Below, piece after piece: positions 17,445 through 25,443 of a stretch of 37,321 bases of DNA. Under the pieces are notes generated by a model. It was given only the letters and a program-made list of their open reading frames with translations, did no database searches and had not been told where the DNA came from. Both the position numbers and the translations under genes were made by a program. How positions within the stretch are numbered: the first letter of the stretch is position 1; every line of letters begins with the position of its first letter. The DNA comes from Syntrophaceae bacterium UBA2280 (lineage in GTDB: Bacteria > Desulfobacterota > Syntrophia > Syntrophales > Smithellaceae), in contig DDWS01000061.1 in the NCBI GenBank assembly GCA_002347685.1, positions 30,796-68,116 of the forward strand, read 5' to 3'.

Positions 17445-17447
17445 GCC

Positions 17448-18440
17448 ATGCCGCTGACTTCACAGGCCATACGAAAATTTCTAGAAGATCATTTAGGAAC
17501 CGCCGAGTTTCGCCTCAAACCCATTGAAAAAGGCGGATCCGACCGCAGTTTCTACCGTGTGTTCCTGACGGACGGAAGAAGTTTCATTTTCATGCGCTAC
17601 GGAACCGAGGTGGAGGAAAACGCCTACTGGGCTCAGATCAACCGCTTCTTAAACGAACTGGGCCTGCCGGTGCCCCTGATCATCGCCTATGATTACCGGC
17701 AGAGGTTTCTGCTGACGGAAGATCTGGGTGACGAGGATCTATATTCTCAAAGCGGCGCCCCCTGGAGCAAGCGCCGCCGCTACTATCTGACAGCCCTGTC
17801 GGAAATCCACCACCTGCACCACCTGCCGCCCTCTGATTTACCGACCGACCTAAAGCTTTGCCCCGGATACGATCCGGCCCTCTACCGTTGGGAACACAAC
17901 TATTTTATGGAAAATTTCGTAGGCGCTATCTGCTCGCTCGAAGTGACCGATTTTTTCCGCCTCAAGTGGACCCATGAATCCGACGCTCTCATCTCGCGCC
18001 TGCAAAAGATTTCGCCTTGCCTGATCCACCGGGATTTCCAGTCTCAGAATATTATTATTAAAAACGAACGCCCTGTTTTTATCGATTTTCAGGGAATGAG
18101 GATGGGCAATCCCTTTTATGATCTGGGTTCTCTCATCTGCGACCCCTACGTAAACTTTTCCGATGAAGAGCGGCATGAACTGATTACTTTTTACTATCGC
18201 ATTGCTGAACCGGATTACGCACTTTCACAATTCACCGTTTATTTCTGGGAAGCCGCGGCCCAGCGTCTGATGCAGGCCCTCGGTGCCTATGGATTCCTCG
18301 GACTTCAAAAAAACAAGCCGGATTTCCTGGAGCACATCGACCAGGGCCTGAGGAATCTGACTGTGGCTGCAGCCAACGCGGGTGACCTGCCCGTTTTATC
18401 GGAACTGGCCCAGAACTGCCTGGAAAAGCGCAAAACATAA
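17448..18440 (+). CDS. amgK: Aminoglycoside-phosphotransferase-fold sugar kinase, AmgK-like
   Basis: A 330-residue kinase. The Brenner motif HRDFQSQN (194-201, catalytic Asp196) and the metal-binding FIDFQG (Asp213) are intact. LITEDLGDEDLY-like sequence (LLTEDLGDEDLYS, about 88-100) and the size fit COG3178/AmgK, which phosphorylates the anomeric carbon of MurNAc and GlcNAc. With the MurU-like enzyme it would give a two-step salvage route to UDP-MurNAc. It begins three bases after the murU stop. Other phosphotransferases of this fold act on choline or thiamine, but the murU pairing argues against that. Confidence 0.78.
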   Translation: MPLTSQAIRKFLEDHLGTAEFRLKPIEKGGSDRSFYRVFLTDGRSFIFMRYGTEVEENAYWAQINRFLNELGLPVPLIIAYDYRQRFLLTEDLGDEDLYSQSGAPWSKRRRYYLTALSEIHHLHHLPPSDLPTDLKLCPGYDPALYRWEHNYFMENFVGAICSLEVTDFFRLKWTHESDALISRLQKISPCLIHRDFQSQNIIIKNERPVFIDFQGMRMGNPFYDLGSLICDPYVNFSDEERHELITFYYRIAEPDYALSQFTVYFWEAAAQRLMQALGAYGFLGLQKNKPDFLEHIDQGLRNLTVAAANAGDLPVLSELAQNCLEKRKT

Positions 18441-18458
18441 AAAAATGTGAGGCGTCAG

Positions 18459-18490
18459 GCACTGCCCGGCTTCCCGGGAACCGGCAATGT
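18459..18490 (+). terminator. Imperfect hairpin after the amgK-like gene
   Basis: An imperfect GC-rich palindrome centred on TTCCCGGGAA lies 20 bases after the stop. A T-rich but broken stretch follows about 12-40 bases later, so it is at best a weak intrinsic terminator. Confidence 0.35.
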
Positions 18491-18523
18491 TCCTCCTTCA
18501 ACCGGATGTCCTTTCTTTTTTTC

Positions 18524-18552
18524 TTGCACGAAACAAAAGTTGCTCATATACT
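18524..18552 (+). promoter_or_regulatory. Promoter of the DUF2147 gene
   Basis: TATACT at 18547-18552 (5/6 match) lies 17 bases after TTGCAC at 18524-18529 (3/6). The start codon is 41 bases downstream. Confidence 0.5.
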
Positions 18553-18593
18553 GACACAGCCATCTAAACGGGTTTGTTGATCAGGAGGGAAAT

Positions 18594-19037
18594 ATGAAAA
18601 AAACGCTCATCGTCATCATAGTTGGATTCGTCATGCTGGCCTTCTCCGGCTTCCTGTGCGCGTCCGAACCGTCCGTCCTCGGCGTCTGGTCCGTGCCGGG
18701 ACTCACAGGCGCGGAAAAAAACAAGGAAAAATGGCAGCTTGAAATCTATGAAAAAGACGGTCGCCTTGAAGGCAGATACGTCAAGCTCTCAACCATGCCC
18801 GAAGATTCGATATGCAGGACCTGCAGAGAAGAAAGGCAGAATCAGCCGCTCATGGGTATGGTTATCTTGTGGGATTTGAAAAGAGAGGCAAGAAACGTGT
18901 ACAAGGGCAGAGTATATGACGTGGAAAAAGGGAAGGATTACAGATGCACCGTTTCTCTGCCCAAAGCCGATATTCTGAAAGTTGAAGCCTGCACTCTTGT
19001 GGTCTGCAACAGCCATTACTGGACGAGGGTCAAATAA
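18594..19037 (+). CDS. DUF2147-like exported protein
   Basis: A 147-residue secreted protein. A signal peptide (MKKTLIVIIVGFVMLAFSGFLCASE, shown here in parts: a basic start then a hydrophobic core, cut about residue 25) is followed by VLGVWSVPGL, WQLEIYEKDGRLEGRYVKL and LMGMVILWDLKR, then a C-terminal WTRVK. This layout matches DUF2147, a small beta-barrel family of unknown function. The mature part has CRTC plus three other Cys, which might form disulfides or bind metal. CAGGAGGG precedes the ATG. It has its own promoter and a strong terminator, so it is monocistronic. Function is unknown. Confidence 0.8.
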   Translation: MKKTLIVIIVGFVMLAFSGFLCASEPSVLGVWSVPGLTGAEKNKEKWQLEIYEKDGRLEGRYVKLSTMPEDSICRTCREERQNQPLMGMVILWDLKREARNVYKGRVYDVEKGKDYRCTVSLPKADILKVEACTLVVCNSHYWTRVK

Positions 19038-19064
19038 GTAAGAAAGCTCAAGGATACCGGCGCA

Positions 19065-19110
19065 AGCAAAACCCCGGTGGACGGCAGCATATGTCCACCG
19101 GGGTTTTGCT
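19065..19110. terminator. Perfect 18-bp bidirectional terminator
   Basis: AGCAAAACCCCGGTGGAC at 19065-19082 is the exact reverse complement of 19093-19110, with a 10-base loop. A T tract (TTTT) ends each arm and matching A tracts begin it, so it works for the DUF2147 gene on plus and the fadJ-like gene on minus. Confidence 0.88.
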
Positions 19111-19116
19111 ATATGA

Positions 19117-21201
19117 TTACCGGGAGTAAAAGCCTTTGCCTTCTTTGGCCAGTTTTTCCAGAAGCGGTGCGGGCGTCCAGTATTCAGCGCCGACCAGATC
19201 CCTGTATTTCAAAATAGCGTCGTATACTTTTTTCAGGCCGACCGTATCGGCATAGAACATCGGGCCGCCCAGGTAAATCGGGAACCCGTAGCCGTACAGC
19301 CATACCACGTCGATATCCAGGGGCCGCGCAGCGATGCCTTCTTCCAGAATCTTCGCGCCTTCGTTGATCATGGAATAAATCGCGCGTTCAATGATTTCCT
19401 GATCGCTGATGTTGCGGCGCGTAATGCCCACTTCCTTGGAGTGATTGATAATCAACTCCTCGATCATGGGATCGGGTGTGGCATTTCTTTTTTCATCGTA
19501 TTTATAGAAACCTGCACCGGTCTTCTGACCGAAGCGCCCCATCTCGCAGATCTTGTCAAGAATCGTGTTCTTCTGCTCGCGCGTTGTGAGCGAATCGAAC
19601 TTGGCCTTGCGATTGCGCCAGCCGACATCGAGGCCGGCCATATCGCCCATTGCGTAGGGCCCCATCGGGAAGCCGAAATCATAGAGAACCTTGTCGATCC
19701 GCCAGGGCAGCGCGCCTTCTTCCATCATGAAACCGCATTCACGGGTGCGCGAGGCCAGCATGCGGTTGCCGACAAAACCGTCGCACACGCCGACAAGCAC
19801 CGGCACCTTGCCGATGGTCTTGCCGACCTTCATGGCGGTTGCGTAAACTTCCGGGGATGTTTTCGCACCGCGCACATTTTCCAGAAGGCGCATAACATTG
19901 GCGGGACTGAAGAAATGCATGCCCATGACGTCCTGCGGACGTTTGGTGATAGCGGCAATGTCATCGATATTTAAATAGGATGTGTTCGAGGCGAGGATTG
20001 CGCCCGGTTTGCACACCGCATCGAGTTTGGTGAAGACTTCCTTTTTAATCGCCATGTCTTCAAACACGGCTTCGATGACCAGATCAACATCTTTCAAATC
20101 TTCATAAGCCAGCGTGGGTTTGATGAGGGACAGGCGCTTATCCATGACTTCCTGCTTGAGACTGCCTTTAGCCACGGTGTTGGCGTAATTCTTCTTAATG
20201 ACGGCTACGCCCTTGTCGATATATTCCTGTTTGACGTCCAGAAGGAAAACGGGAATGCCAGCATTGGCAAAGCACATGGCGATCCCGCCGCCCATGGTTC
20301 CCGCGCCCAAAATGCCGACGGATTTGATATCGCGCGTGCGCTGATCATCCGGAAGCCCGGGAATACGGACCACTTCGCGTTCGGCAAAGAAGACATGCCG
20401 CTGCGCCCTGGACTGATCGGAGGCCTGCAGCTCGAGGAAGATTTCACGTTCGCGTTTCATGCCTTCGGAAAATGGCAGTTCGGTGGCGATTTTGACCGCT
20501 TCGATACACTTGAAGGGGGCGATGAACCCGCGCGATTTGCGTGAAATGCTTTTGGCGAAATCTTCAAAAACGGCCGGGGAATCGACTTTCGCGCTCAACT
20601 GACTCACTTTCCGGATCGGCAGCTTTTCATCCACAACCCTTTTTGCAAACGCCAGCGCTGCCGCTTTCAGATCGCCCTCAACGACTTCGTCCAGAATCCC
20701 CATGGTCCTTGCTTTGGCAGCGGGAACCGGCGTGCCGGAGGTGATCATTTCGAGCGCCGCCTGGACGCCTGCCACACGGGGCAGTCTCTGCGTGCCGCCT
20801 GCGCCGGGCAAAAGCCCCAACTTGACTTCCGGCAAACCAACTTTCGCACTTGCAACCGCGATGCGGAAATGACAGCTCAATGGGATTTCAAGACCGCCGC
20901 CCAGAGCGGTCCCGTGAATCGCCGCCACGACCGGCTTGGGGCAATCTTCTATAAACTGGCAGACGTCGGGTAAAAAGGGCTCCATCGGCGGTTTGCCAAA
21001 CTCTCGAATATCCGCGCCGGCAATAAAGGTGCGGCCCTCGCAGATGATAAGCATGACGGCCACATCCGTATCGGCAATACCTTTTTCCACACCCGCTTTA
21101 ATGCCGGCACGAACAGCCTGTGAAAGGGCATTCACCGGAGGATTGTTGACAGTCAGGACCCCTACACTGCCTTCTTTGCTAAACGAGACGATTTCAGCCA
21201 T
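19117..21201 (-). CDS. Bifunctional enoyl-CoA hydratase / 3-hydroxyacyl-CoA dehydrogenase (FadB/FadJ type)
   Basis: A 694-residue beta-oxidation fusion enzyme. The N-terminal crotonase domain has GRTFIAGADIREF (oxyanion-hole region), GTALGGGLEIPLSC and GLPEVKLGLLPGAGGTQRL, with both catalytic Glu residues. The C-terminal domain has the NAD-binding SVGILGAGTMGGGIA, ASNTSYLNI and GMHFFSPANVMRLLE, the dehydrogenase signature. Length matches the peroxisomal-type/FadJ-like forms. The start at 21201 follows AAGGAGA; the upstream ATG would lack this. No thiolase or acyl-CoA dehydrogenase is adjacent, so it is a lone gene. In syntrophic anaerobes it could serve fatty- or aromatic-acid oxidation; the true chain length is not visible. 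Confidence 0.94.
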   Translation of the reverse strand: MAEIVSFSKEGSVGVLTVNNPPVNALSQAVRAGIKAGVEKGIADTDVAVMLIICEGRTFIAGADIREFGKPPMEPFLPDVCQFIEDCPKPVVAAIHGTALGGGLEIPLSCHFRIAVASAKVGLPEVKLGLLPGAGGTQRLPRVAGVQAALEMITSGTPVPAAKARTMGILDEVVEGDLKAAALAFAKRVVDEKLPIRKVSQLSAKVDSPAVFEDFAKSISRKSRGFIAPFKCIEAVKIATELPFSEGMKREREIFLELQASDQSRAQRHVFFAEREVVRIPGLPDDQRTRDIKSVGILGAGTMGGGIAMCFANAGIPVFLLDVKQEYIDKGVAVIKKNYANTVAKGSLKQEVMDKRLSLIKPTLAYEDLKDVDLVIEAVFEDMAIKKEVFTKLDAVCKPGAILASNTSYLNIDDIAAITKRPQDVMGMHFFSPANVMRLLENVRGAKTSPEVYATAMKVGKTIGKVPVLVGVCDGFVGNRMLASRTRECGFMMEEGALPWRIDKVLYDFGFPMGPYAMGDMAGLDVGWRNRKAKFDSLTTREQKNTILDKICEMGRFGQKTGAGFYKYDEKRNATPDPMIEELIINHSKEVGITRRNISDQEIIERAIYSMINEGAKILEEGIAARPLDIDVVWLYGYGFPIYLGGPMFYADTVGLKKVYDAILKYRDLVGAEYWTPAPLLEKLAKEGKGFYSR

Positions 21202-21338
21202 ACAATGATCTCCTTTTATTCTATTATTTGAAGAATTGGATCGCACGTTGATTCGCAATTGTCAAGATACCGGCTTGATGTGGTCAAGGGAATGCGATAG
21301 TTAAAGGAAGTTCAAAGTTCAGGGTTTGAGGGGAAAGA

Positions 21339-21683
21339 ATGAATATGATGTTTCATAAAAGAAGCGAAGACGGCTATTATTCACGAATCAAAGGAATTGA
21401 TCAGAAAACACTTGTGTATGGGGCAAAAACGCTGCTTGCGGAATTTCGCCTCGTAAAGGGAGCCGTGGTGCCGAACCACTCCCACCCCCATGAGCAGACG
21501 GGATATCTGATCAGCGGCCACATGGTCTTCCTAGTCGGCGGCAGGCGGTATGAAGCGCTACCGGGCGACAGCTGGTGCATACCGGTGGACGTCGAACACG
21601 GCGCTGAGGTCATTGAGGACACTGTGGTTGTGGAAGTTTTTTCCCCCGCAAGGGAGGATTATCTGCCCGATAAAAAATACTAG
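21339..21683 (+). CDS. Single-domain cupin protein
   Basis: A 114-residue cupin. Motif 1 is VVPNHSHPHEQTGYLISG (metal ligands His-His-Glu/Gln), and motif 2 is GDSWCIPVDVEHGAEV. GAGGGGA precedes the ATG at 21339. Small cupins act as enzymes, transporters' accessory proteins or sensor domains, and nothing nearby fixes the role. It is divergent from the fadJ-like gene, with 137 bases between. The C-terminal segment VVVEVFSPAREDYLP is common in this group. Confidence 0.88.
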   Translation: MNMMFHKRSEDGYYSRIKGIDQKTLVYGAKTLLAEFRLVKGAVVPNHSHPHEQTGYLISGHMVFLVGGRRYEALPGDSWCIPVDVEHGAEVIEDTVVVEVFSPAREDYLPDKKY

Positions 21684-21695
21684 GTCTGACCAAAC

Positions 21696-21725
21696 GAAGG
21701 CGACGTCATTTTGGATGTCACCTTC
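21696..21725. terminator. Hairpin between convergent cupin and nrfA
   Basis: Arms 21696-21707 and 21714-21725 pair over 12 positions with one mismatch and one wobble, loop ATTTTG. No T run follows on either strand, so activity as a terminator is uncertain. Confidence 0.4.
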
Positions 21726-21753
21726 CAGGCCGTAAACCAAAGATGCAAGCAGC

Positions 21754-23034
21754 CTAATACTGCGTTCCCGCCGCGCGATTGGCCGCGGCAATCGCCTGAT
21801 GCGCAAGATCAACGGACTGCCCCAGTGTGCTTAGCGCCTGACTTGGATTGTGGAATCCCATGGAATTCTCGGCGGCGATGAAATCCCAGTACCACTGTGA
21901 TTGACGGATCAACTCGCGCGCTTTCTCCATCTCTTTTTGGTTGACTTTGGGAGCTGAGCCGGCTTTGCCGATCACGTCATGGGCGCGGGCAATGGTCCGG
22001 CCGGCCGTGTGCTGAAGCTCCCAGACGTGGTTCTGAACTTTTTTCACTCTTTCCAGAAGCCATTTTTCGTCCTGCGTGTGACAAGTGCGGCAGGAGGCCG
22101 AAACGGTTTTCATGGGACTGGTAACCCAGTGTGACGAGTATTTGCGGCCGCCCTCGCGCATGTAAGGCATGTGACAGTCCGCGCAGGAAACACCGGAAGC
22201 CGCATGGACGCCACCGCTGAAAAGTTCATAATCGGGATGCTGGGCTTTGAGCATTTTCGCCTGCGAGTCGGGATGCTGCCAGTCCATATCAAACCCGAAG
22301 GGAATATCCCTGTAATAGGCGTACATGTCCTGAGGCGAAAGCCCCTTGTCCCACGGAAAGATGACACGGCTTGTCTCCGGCTGGAAATAATACTCCGAGT
22401 GACACTGAGCGCACACGTAGCTGCGCATGGCTTCGCGCGGTGCTCCCGCCAGATCGATCCCCCGCCTTTCCATGACTTCAATGAAGGCCGGATTGATCAC
22501 CCTAAGCGCCATGGTCTGCGGGTCATGGCAGTTGACGCAGTTGACGGCGTGTTTGATTCGGGGCAGCAGTTCAGCCAGAGGCGTTTTAGCGTAGTTCCAC
22601 CCCATTTCCATGTAGATATCCTTCAGGTTGGCCGTCTTGCAGGTCATGCAGGAACCGGACGTGGCGGGACCTACGCGTTTCGTTTCGATTAAGTCTTCCA
22701 TGGCATAAGGATGGCCGCGGTCTTCCGTATAATCCTTACTGAAGGCCATTCCCTTGAAGTTCATCAGGATCTCCGGCTCTTTGGCCGATTTCTGAAAATT
22801 GACGGAGCCGCCGAACCCTGTGGGGGAAGCCGACATCTCTTTATTCTTCAGGTAACTCTGGTATTGAAGCGGATAAGATTTGCCCCAGACCGCGGGATCA
22901 TATTCGTTTTCGGCAATGGCGGCCAGTTTTATCACGGCCGCCGGGGGCAGAAGAAACACCCGGATGAGCACAACCATCAGGACAATCAGCAAAAGCGCCG
23001 CAAGGACTTTGATGATAATATTTCCCTTACTCAA
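21754..23034 (-). CDS. nrfA: Cytochrome c nitrite reductase, catalytic subunit
   Basis: A 426-residue periplasmic pentaheme enzyme reducing nitrite to ammonium with six electrons. Five heme sites are visible: CMTCK (129-133), CVNCH (166), CAQCH (208), CADCH (284) and CRTCH (315). The first, with Lys in place of His, is the hallmark catalytic heme of NrfA. GYDMDWQHPDSQAK-like sequence (FDMDWQHPDSQAKMLKAQHPDYE) carries the conserved active-site region. An N-terminal hydrophobic anchor (5-28) is present. The start is TTG at 23034, overlapping the nrfH stop, with GGAGG eight bases upstream. The special heme lyase for CXXCK is not encoded here. Confidence 0.96.
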   Translation of the reverse strand: MSKGNIIIKVLAALLLIVLMVVLIRVFLLPPAAVIKLAAIAENEYDPAVWGKSYPLQYQSYLKNKEMSASPTGFGGSVNFQKSAKEPEILMNFKGMAFSKDYTEDRGHPYAMEDLIETKRVGPATSGSCMTCKTANLKDIYMEMGWNYAKTPLAELLPRIKHAVNCVNCHDPQTMALRVINPAFIEVMERRGIDLAGAPREAMRSYVCAQCHSEYYFQPETSRVIFPWDKGLSPQDMYAYYRDIPFGFDMDWQHPDSQAKMLKAQHPDYELFSGGVHAASGVSCADCHMPYMREGGRKYSSHWVTSPMKTVSASCRTCHTQDEKWLLERVKKVQNHVWELQHTAGRTIARAHDVIGKAGSAPKVNQKEMEKARELIRQSQWYWDFIAAENSMGFHNPSQALSTLGQSVDLAHQAIAAANRAAGTQY

Positions 23035-23500
23035 TTTTTATACCTCCCTGGTCTTCTCCCCTGCTGTGAACCAGAAACCGGTGACACTTCAGGCAATCGG
23101 CGTCGTTGGCCGCCATCCCGGTGCCGGCGATGGTTGACACATGGCAGCGAACACAATTTCCGTTGACAATCTGTCGGCCTTCTCCGGACATGCCGATACG
23201 CGCGGGATAATCGCGCGCCGTTTCATGAATCAGGTCATTTAAACCCGCGCGGGTTTTATACACCACCTTGCCTGCGATATGCGTGTCCGGCAGATGACAT
23301 TCGGTGCAGTTGAATTGTTGATGGTTGGACGCCTGCCACTGGCTGTGTACACCCTTCATGCTGTGGCAGGACCCGCAGAACCTCGCGTTGCCCGACTGAT
23401 GATACGCCCCGACGGCGAGGGCCGACACCAAAAAGGCGATCACCACGCAGGAAACGACGATCCCGAAGATAGAGGATTTTCTTTCGCGTTGGAGAATCAT
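23027..23500 (-). CDS. nrfH: Tetraheme quinol dehydrogenase NrfH
   Basis: A membrane-anchored NapC/NirT-family cytochrome c, 157 residues, that takes electrons from menaquinol and gives them to NrfA. A single membrane helix (about 11-34) precedes four heme motifs: CGSCH (42), CTECH (65), CVRCH (116) and CLKCH (136). The first is followed by SM (CGSCHSM), matching the Met ligand of heme 1 in NrfH. The ATG at 23500 is preferred; a GTG at 23509 is also possible with AGGCGG nearby. It lies immediately upstream of nrfA and overlaps it by 8 bases. Confidence 0.94.
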   Translation of the reverse strand: MILQRERKSSIFGIVVSCVVIAFLVSALAVGAYHQSGNARFCGSCHSMKGVHSQWQASNHQQFNCTECHLPDTHIAGKVVYKTRAGLNDLIHETARDYPARIGMSGEGRQIVNGNCVRCHVSTIAGTGMAANDADCLKCHRFLVHSRGEDQGGIKIE

Positions 23501-23566
23501 AACCGGCACACCGCCTGGGATGAAAAGTAAGTTCTATATCCGCTCGCACGTTGTATTGTTGGCGGA

Positions 23567-23595
23567 ATACTAGTTGGTATCCCCGCGCAAGTCAA
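23567..23595 (-). promoter_or_regulatory. Promoter of nrfHA
   Basis: On minus, TTGACT (23595-23590) and TAGTAT (23572-23567) are 17 bases apart, matching sigma-70 at 5/6 and 4/6. The nrfH start is 66 bases downstream. No clear FNR or NarL box was recognised. Confidence 0.6.
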
Positions 23596-23611
23596 CGGAA
23601 ATCCTGCAGGA

Positions 23612-25309
23612 TCAATCGGGATACTCATTCAAAAAGGCATTTTCCGCATCGTAGGTGCCGATCAGAATCAGCTCGTCGTCTTTTTCGATCTGCCGTGACG
23701 GTTCCGGATTTATGAATGTCTCGCCTTTGTGGACCAAAGCCACCACAGTGCATCCCGTCTTCTCCCGGATGCCGGACCGGGCCAGCGTCTTTCCTTCGAG
23801 GGATCTGGGGGCCTGCAGGTGAAAGAAATTCAATCCTTCCGCCAGCAGCAGCGTTTCCTCATTCATCAGATAATTAAAAATGGCGTTGGAGCCGAGCGAC
23901 GCGTAGGACATGACGAAATCCGCACCGGCGCGGTGCAGCGTGGTGACGTTGCGATCTTCGCTGGAACGGCTGAGGATCTGCATATCCGGCCGCAGGCTGC
24001 GCAGATACTTGGTCAGGTAAATATTCGTGGCATCATCATGCGAAGTGATCAGCGCGGCGGGCGCCTTTTCAAACCAGGCCTTCTCCAGGGTCTGGATATC
24101 CGCCGCATCACCGAAGACAAAGTGCGCTTCGTCCTGATTGCGGCGGCGGTTTTTTTCTATGATCAGGTATGGAATGTCCGATTCTTCAAACCGGGCGGCA
24201 ATGGCCTGCCCAACGCGTCCGCCTCCGACGATGATGACCGGATCGCCGGCCACCTTGCAGATCTGATAGAAGGAATACACTTCATCGTATTTCATCAGCG
24301 CGTCTTCCGTACCGGCGAAAACCAGAACGCTGGAACGGTCGATGGCCGTGTCCGGACGCGGGACCAGAAACTTTCCCCGCTTCCAGATACCGACCACGGT
24401 CAGGCCGAATGTTTCCCGAAGGGAGCTCTGCGCGATGGTCTGTCCGACCAGGGGCGTTCCGATGACCGGTGACTGGGCAATCACAAGCTGTTGATACCGA
24501 CCGATGACATTGGATTTGCAGTCGCCGGCCACCGTCCAGGACGCGAGCGAGCGTCCGAGAAGATCATGGAGCTGCAAGACGCGTGAGCTGCCGGCCAGTT
24601 GCAGAATGTCCACCGAATGCGGTGAATCCGCCGTCGTAATGATCGGCAGAAACTCATAATCCTCCCGCAGCGTCAGCGTGATGTTGGTGTTCATCTGGTC
24701 GGAGTTGGTGGCCACGACCAGCGCGGCGTTTTGCACGCGCAGCCTCGAATAGGTTTCGGGGTCGTCGATGTTGCCCACGGCGGCATGAATGTTTTTGTCA
24801 TAGAGCTCAAGCGCACGCGGAAATTCTTCCACCACCACCACGTACTGTTTTTTATAGCCTTCGAGTTTTTCAATGAGAGACGCCGTCACGGGATCATAGT
24901 GCGTGATGATGACGTGGTTGCGCGTGTCCGACGGCAGTTCCCGCGGGGTACGGCTTCTGGCCTGCGCGTCCATCCAGGGCGCAAGGAAGAATTTAATAAA
25001 AATAAAGGGAAGCATGATCAAAAGCAGGACCACGCCGGAGAGCAAGACCAGGATGGAAAAACCGCGTCCCAGGTCGCTTGTGAAGGTGATATCGCCAAAA
25101 CCGAGTGTGGACATGGTCACGATGGTCCAGTAAAGCCCCGTCACCCAGGAATGCTGCTGGCCTTCCGCCGCCATGATATAGTGAAAAAGAACGCTGTAGA
25201 GCGTGATAAGCGCGATAATTAAAATCAGATACTTCACAACCATGCCAATATTGGCTTTTGTGATCTTGCTTGCAAACACAGTGCTGATAACAGCCGGTAA
25301 AAATTTCAT
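23612..25309 (-). CDS. K+ channel with tandem RCK (TrkA-N/TrkA-C) domains
   Basis: A 565-residue two-helix potassium channel. TM1 (about 23-45), a pore loop with filter TLGFGD (68-73), and TM2 (about 84-109) are followed by two RCK units. The first (from about 131) lacks the Gly-rich nucleotide motif. The second begins PVIIVGGGRVGQAIAARF (about 358-374) with intact GxGxxG. TrkA-C-like segments follow each. This layout, with both RCK domains in one chain, resembles GsuK of Geobacter. The usual filter is TVGYGD, so Leu-Gly-Phe is a mild variant seen in such channels. The start at 25309 is supported by a promoter at 25374-25402, downstream of which longer starts would not fit. Confidence 0.92.
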   Translation of the reverse strand: MKFLPAVISTVFASKITKANIGMVVKYLILIIALITLYSVLFHYIMAAEGQQHSWVTGLYWTIVTMSTLGFGDITFTSDLGRGFSILVLLSGVVLLLIMLPFIFIKFFLAPWMDAQARSRTPRELPSDTRNHVIITHYDPVTASLIEKLEGYKKQYVVVVEEFPRALELYDKNIHAAVGNIDDPETYSRLRVQNAALVVATNSDQMNTNITLTLREDYEFLPIITTADSPHSVDILQLAGSSRVLQLHDLLGRSLASWTVAGDCKSNVIGRYQQLVIAQSPVIGTPLVGQTIAQSSLRETFGLTVVGIWKRGKFLVPRPDTAIDRSSVLVFAGTEDALMKYDEVYSFYQICKVAGDPVIIVGGGRVGQAIAARFEESDIPYLIIEKNRRRNQDEAHFVFGDAADIQTLEKAWFEKAPAALITSHDDATNIYLTKYLRSLRPDMQILSRSSEDRNVTTLHRAGADFVMSYASLGSNAIFNYLMNEETLLLAEGLNFFHLQAPRSLEGKTLARSGIREKTGCTVVALVHKGETFINPEPSRQIEKDDELILIGTYDAENAFLNEYPD

Positions 25310-25373
25310 CGGAGAATAGCCTTTGGTCACTACAGGGATTTGCTTATGCAGATCAATCCGTGCTTTTGGAGGA

Positions 25374-25402
25374 AGTATAGGAAGATCACCCTGGCCTGTC
25401 AA
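25374..25402 (-). promoter_or_regulatory. Consensus promoter of the K+ channel gene
   Basis: On minus, a perfect TTGACA (25402-25397) and TATACT (25379-25374) are 17 bases apart. It lies 65 bases before the chosen ATG at 25309. Confidence 0.8.
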
Positions 25403-25443
25403 TACAAAAGAACACACACGCGGTTTGGAAAGACATGCCTTGA

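Noticed and set aside
21202..21338. Promoters for the fadJ-like gene and cupin gene
   Set aside because: TTGACA-like elements are present on minus but no -10 box sits at a suitable distance.
23729..24472. Plus-strand open frame of 247 codons
   Set aside because: Antisense to the K+ channel gene, no motifs, no ribosome site.
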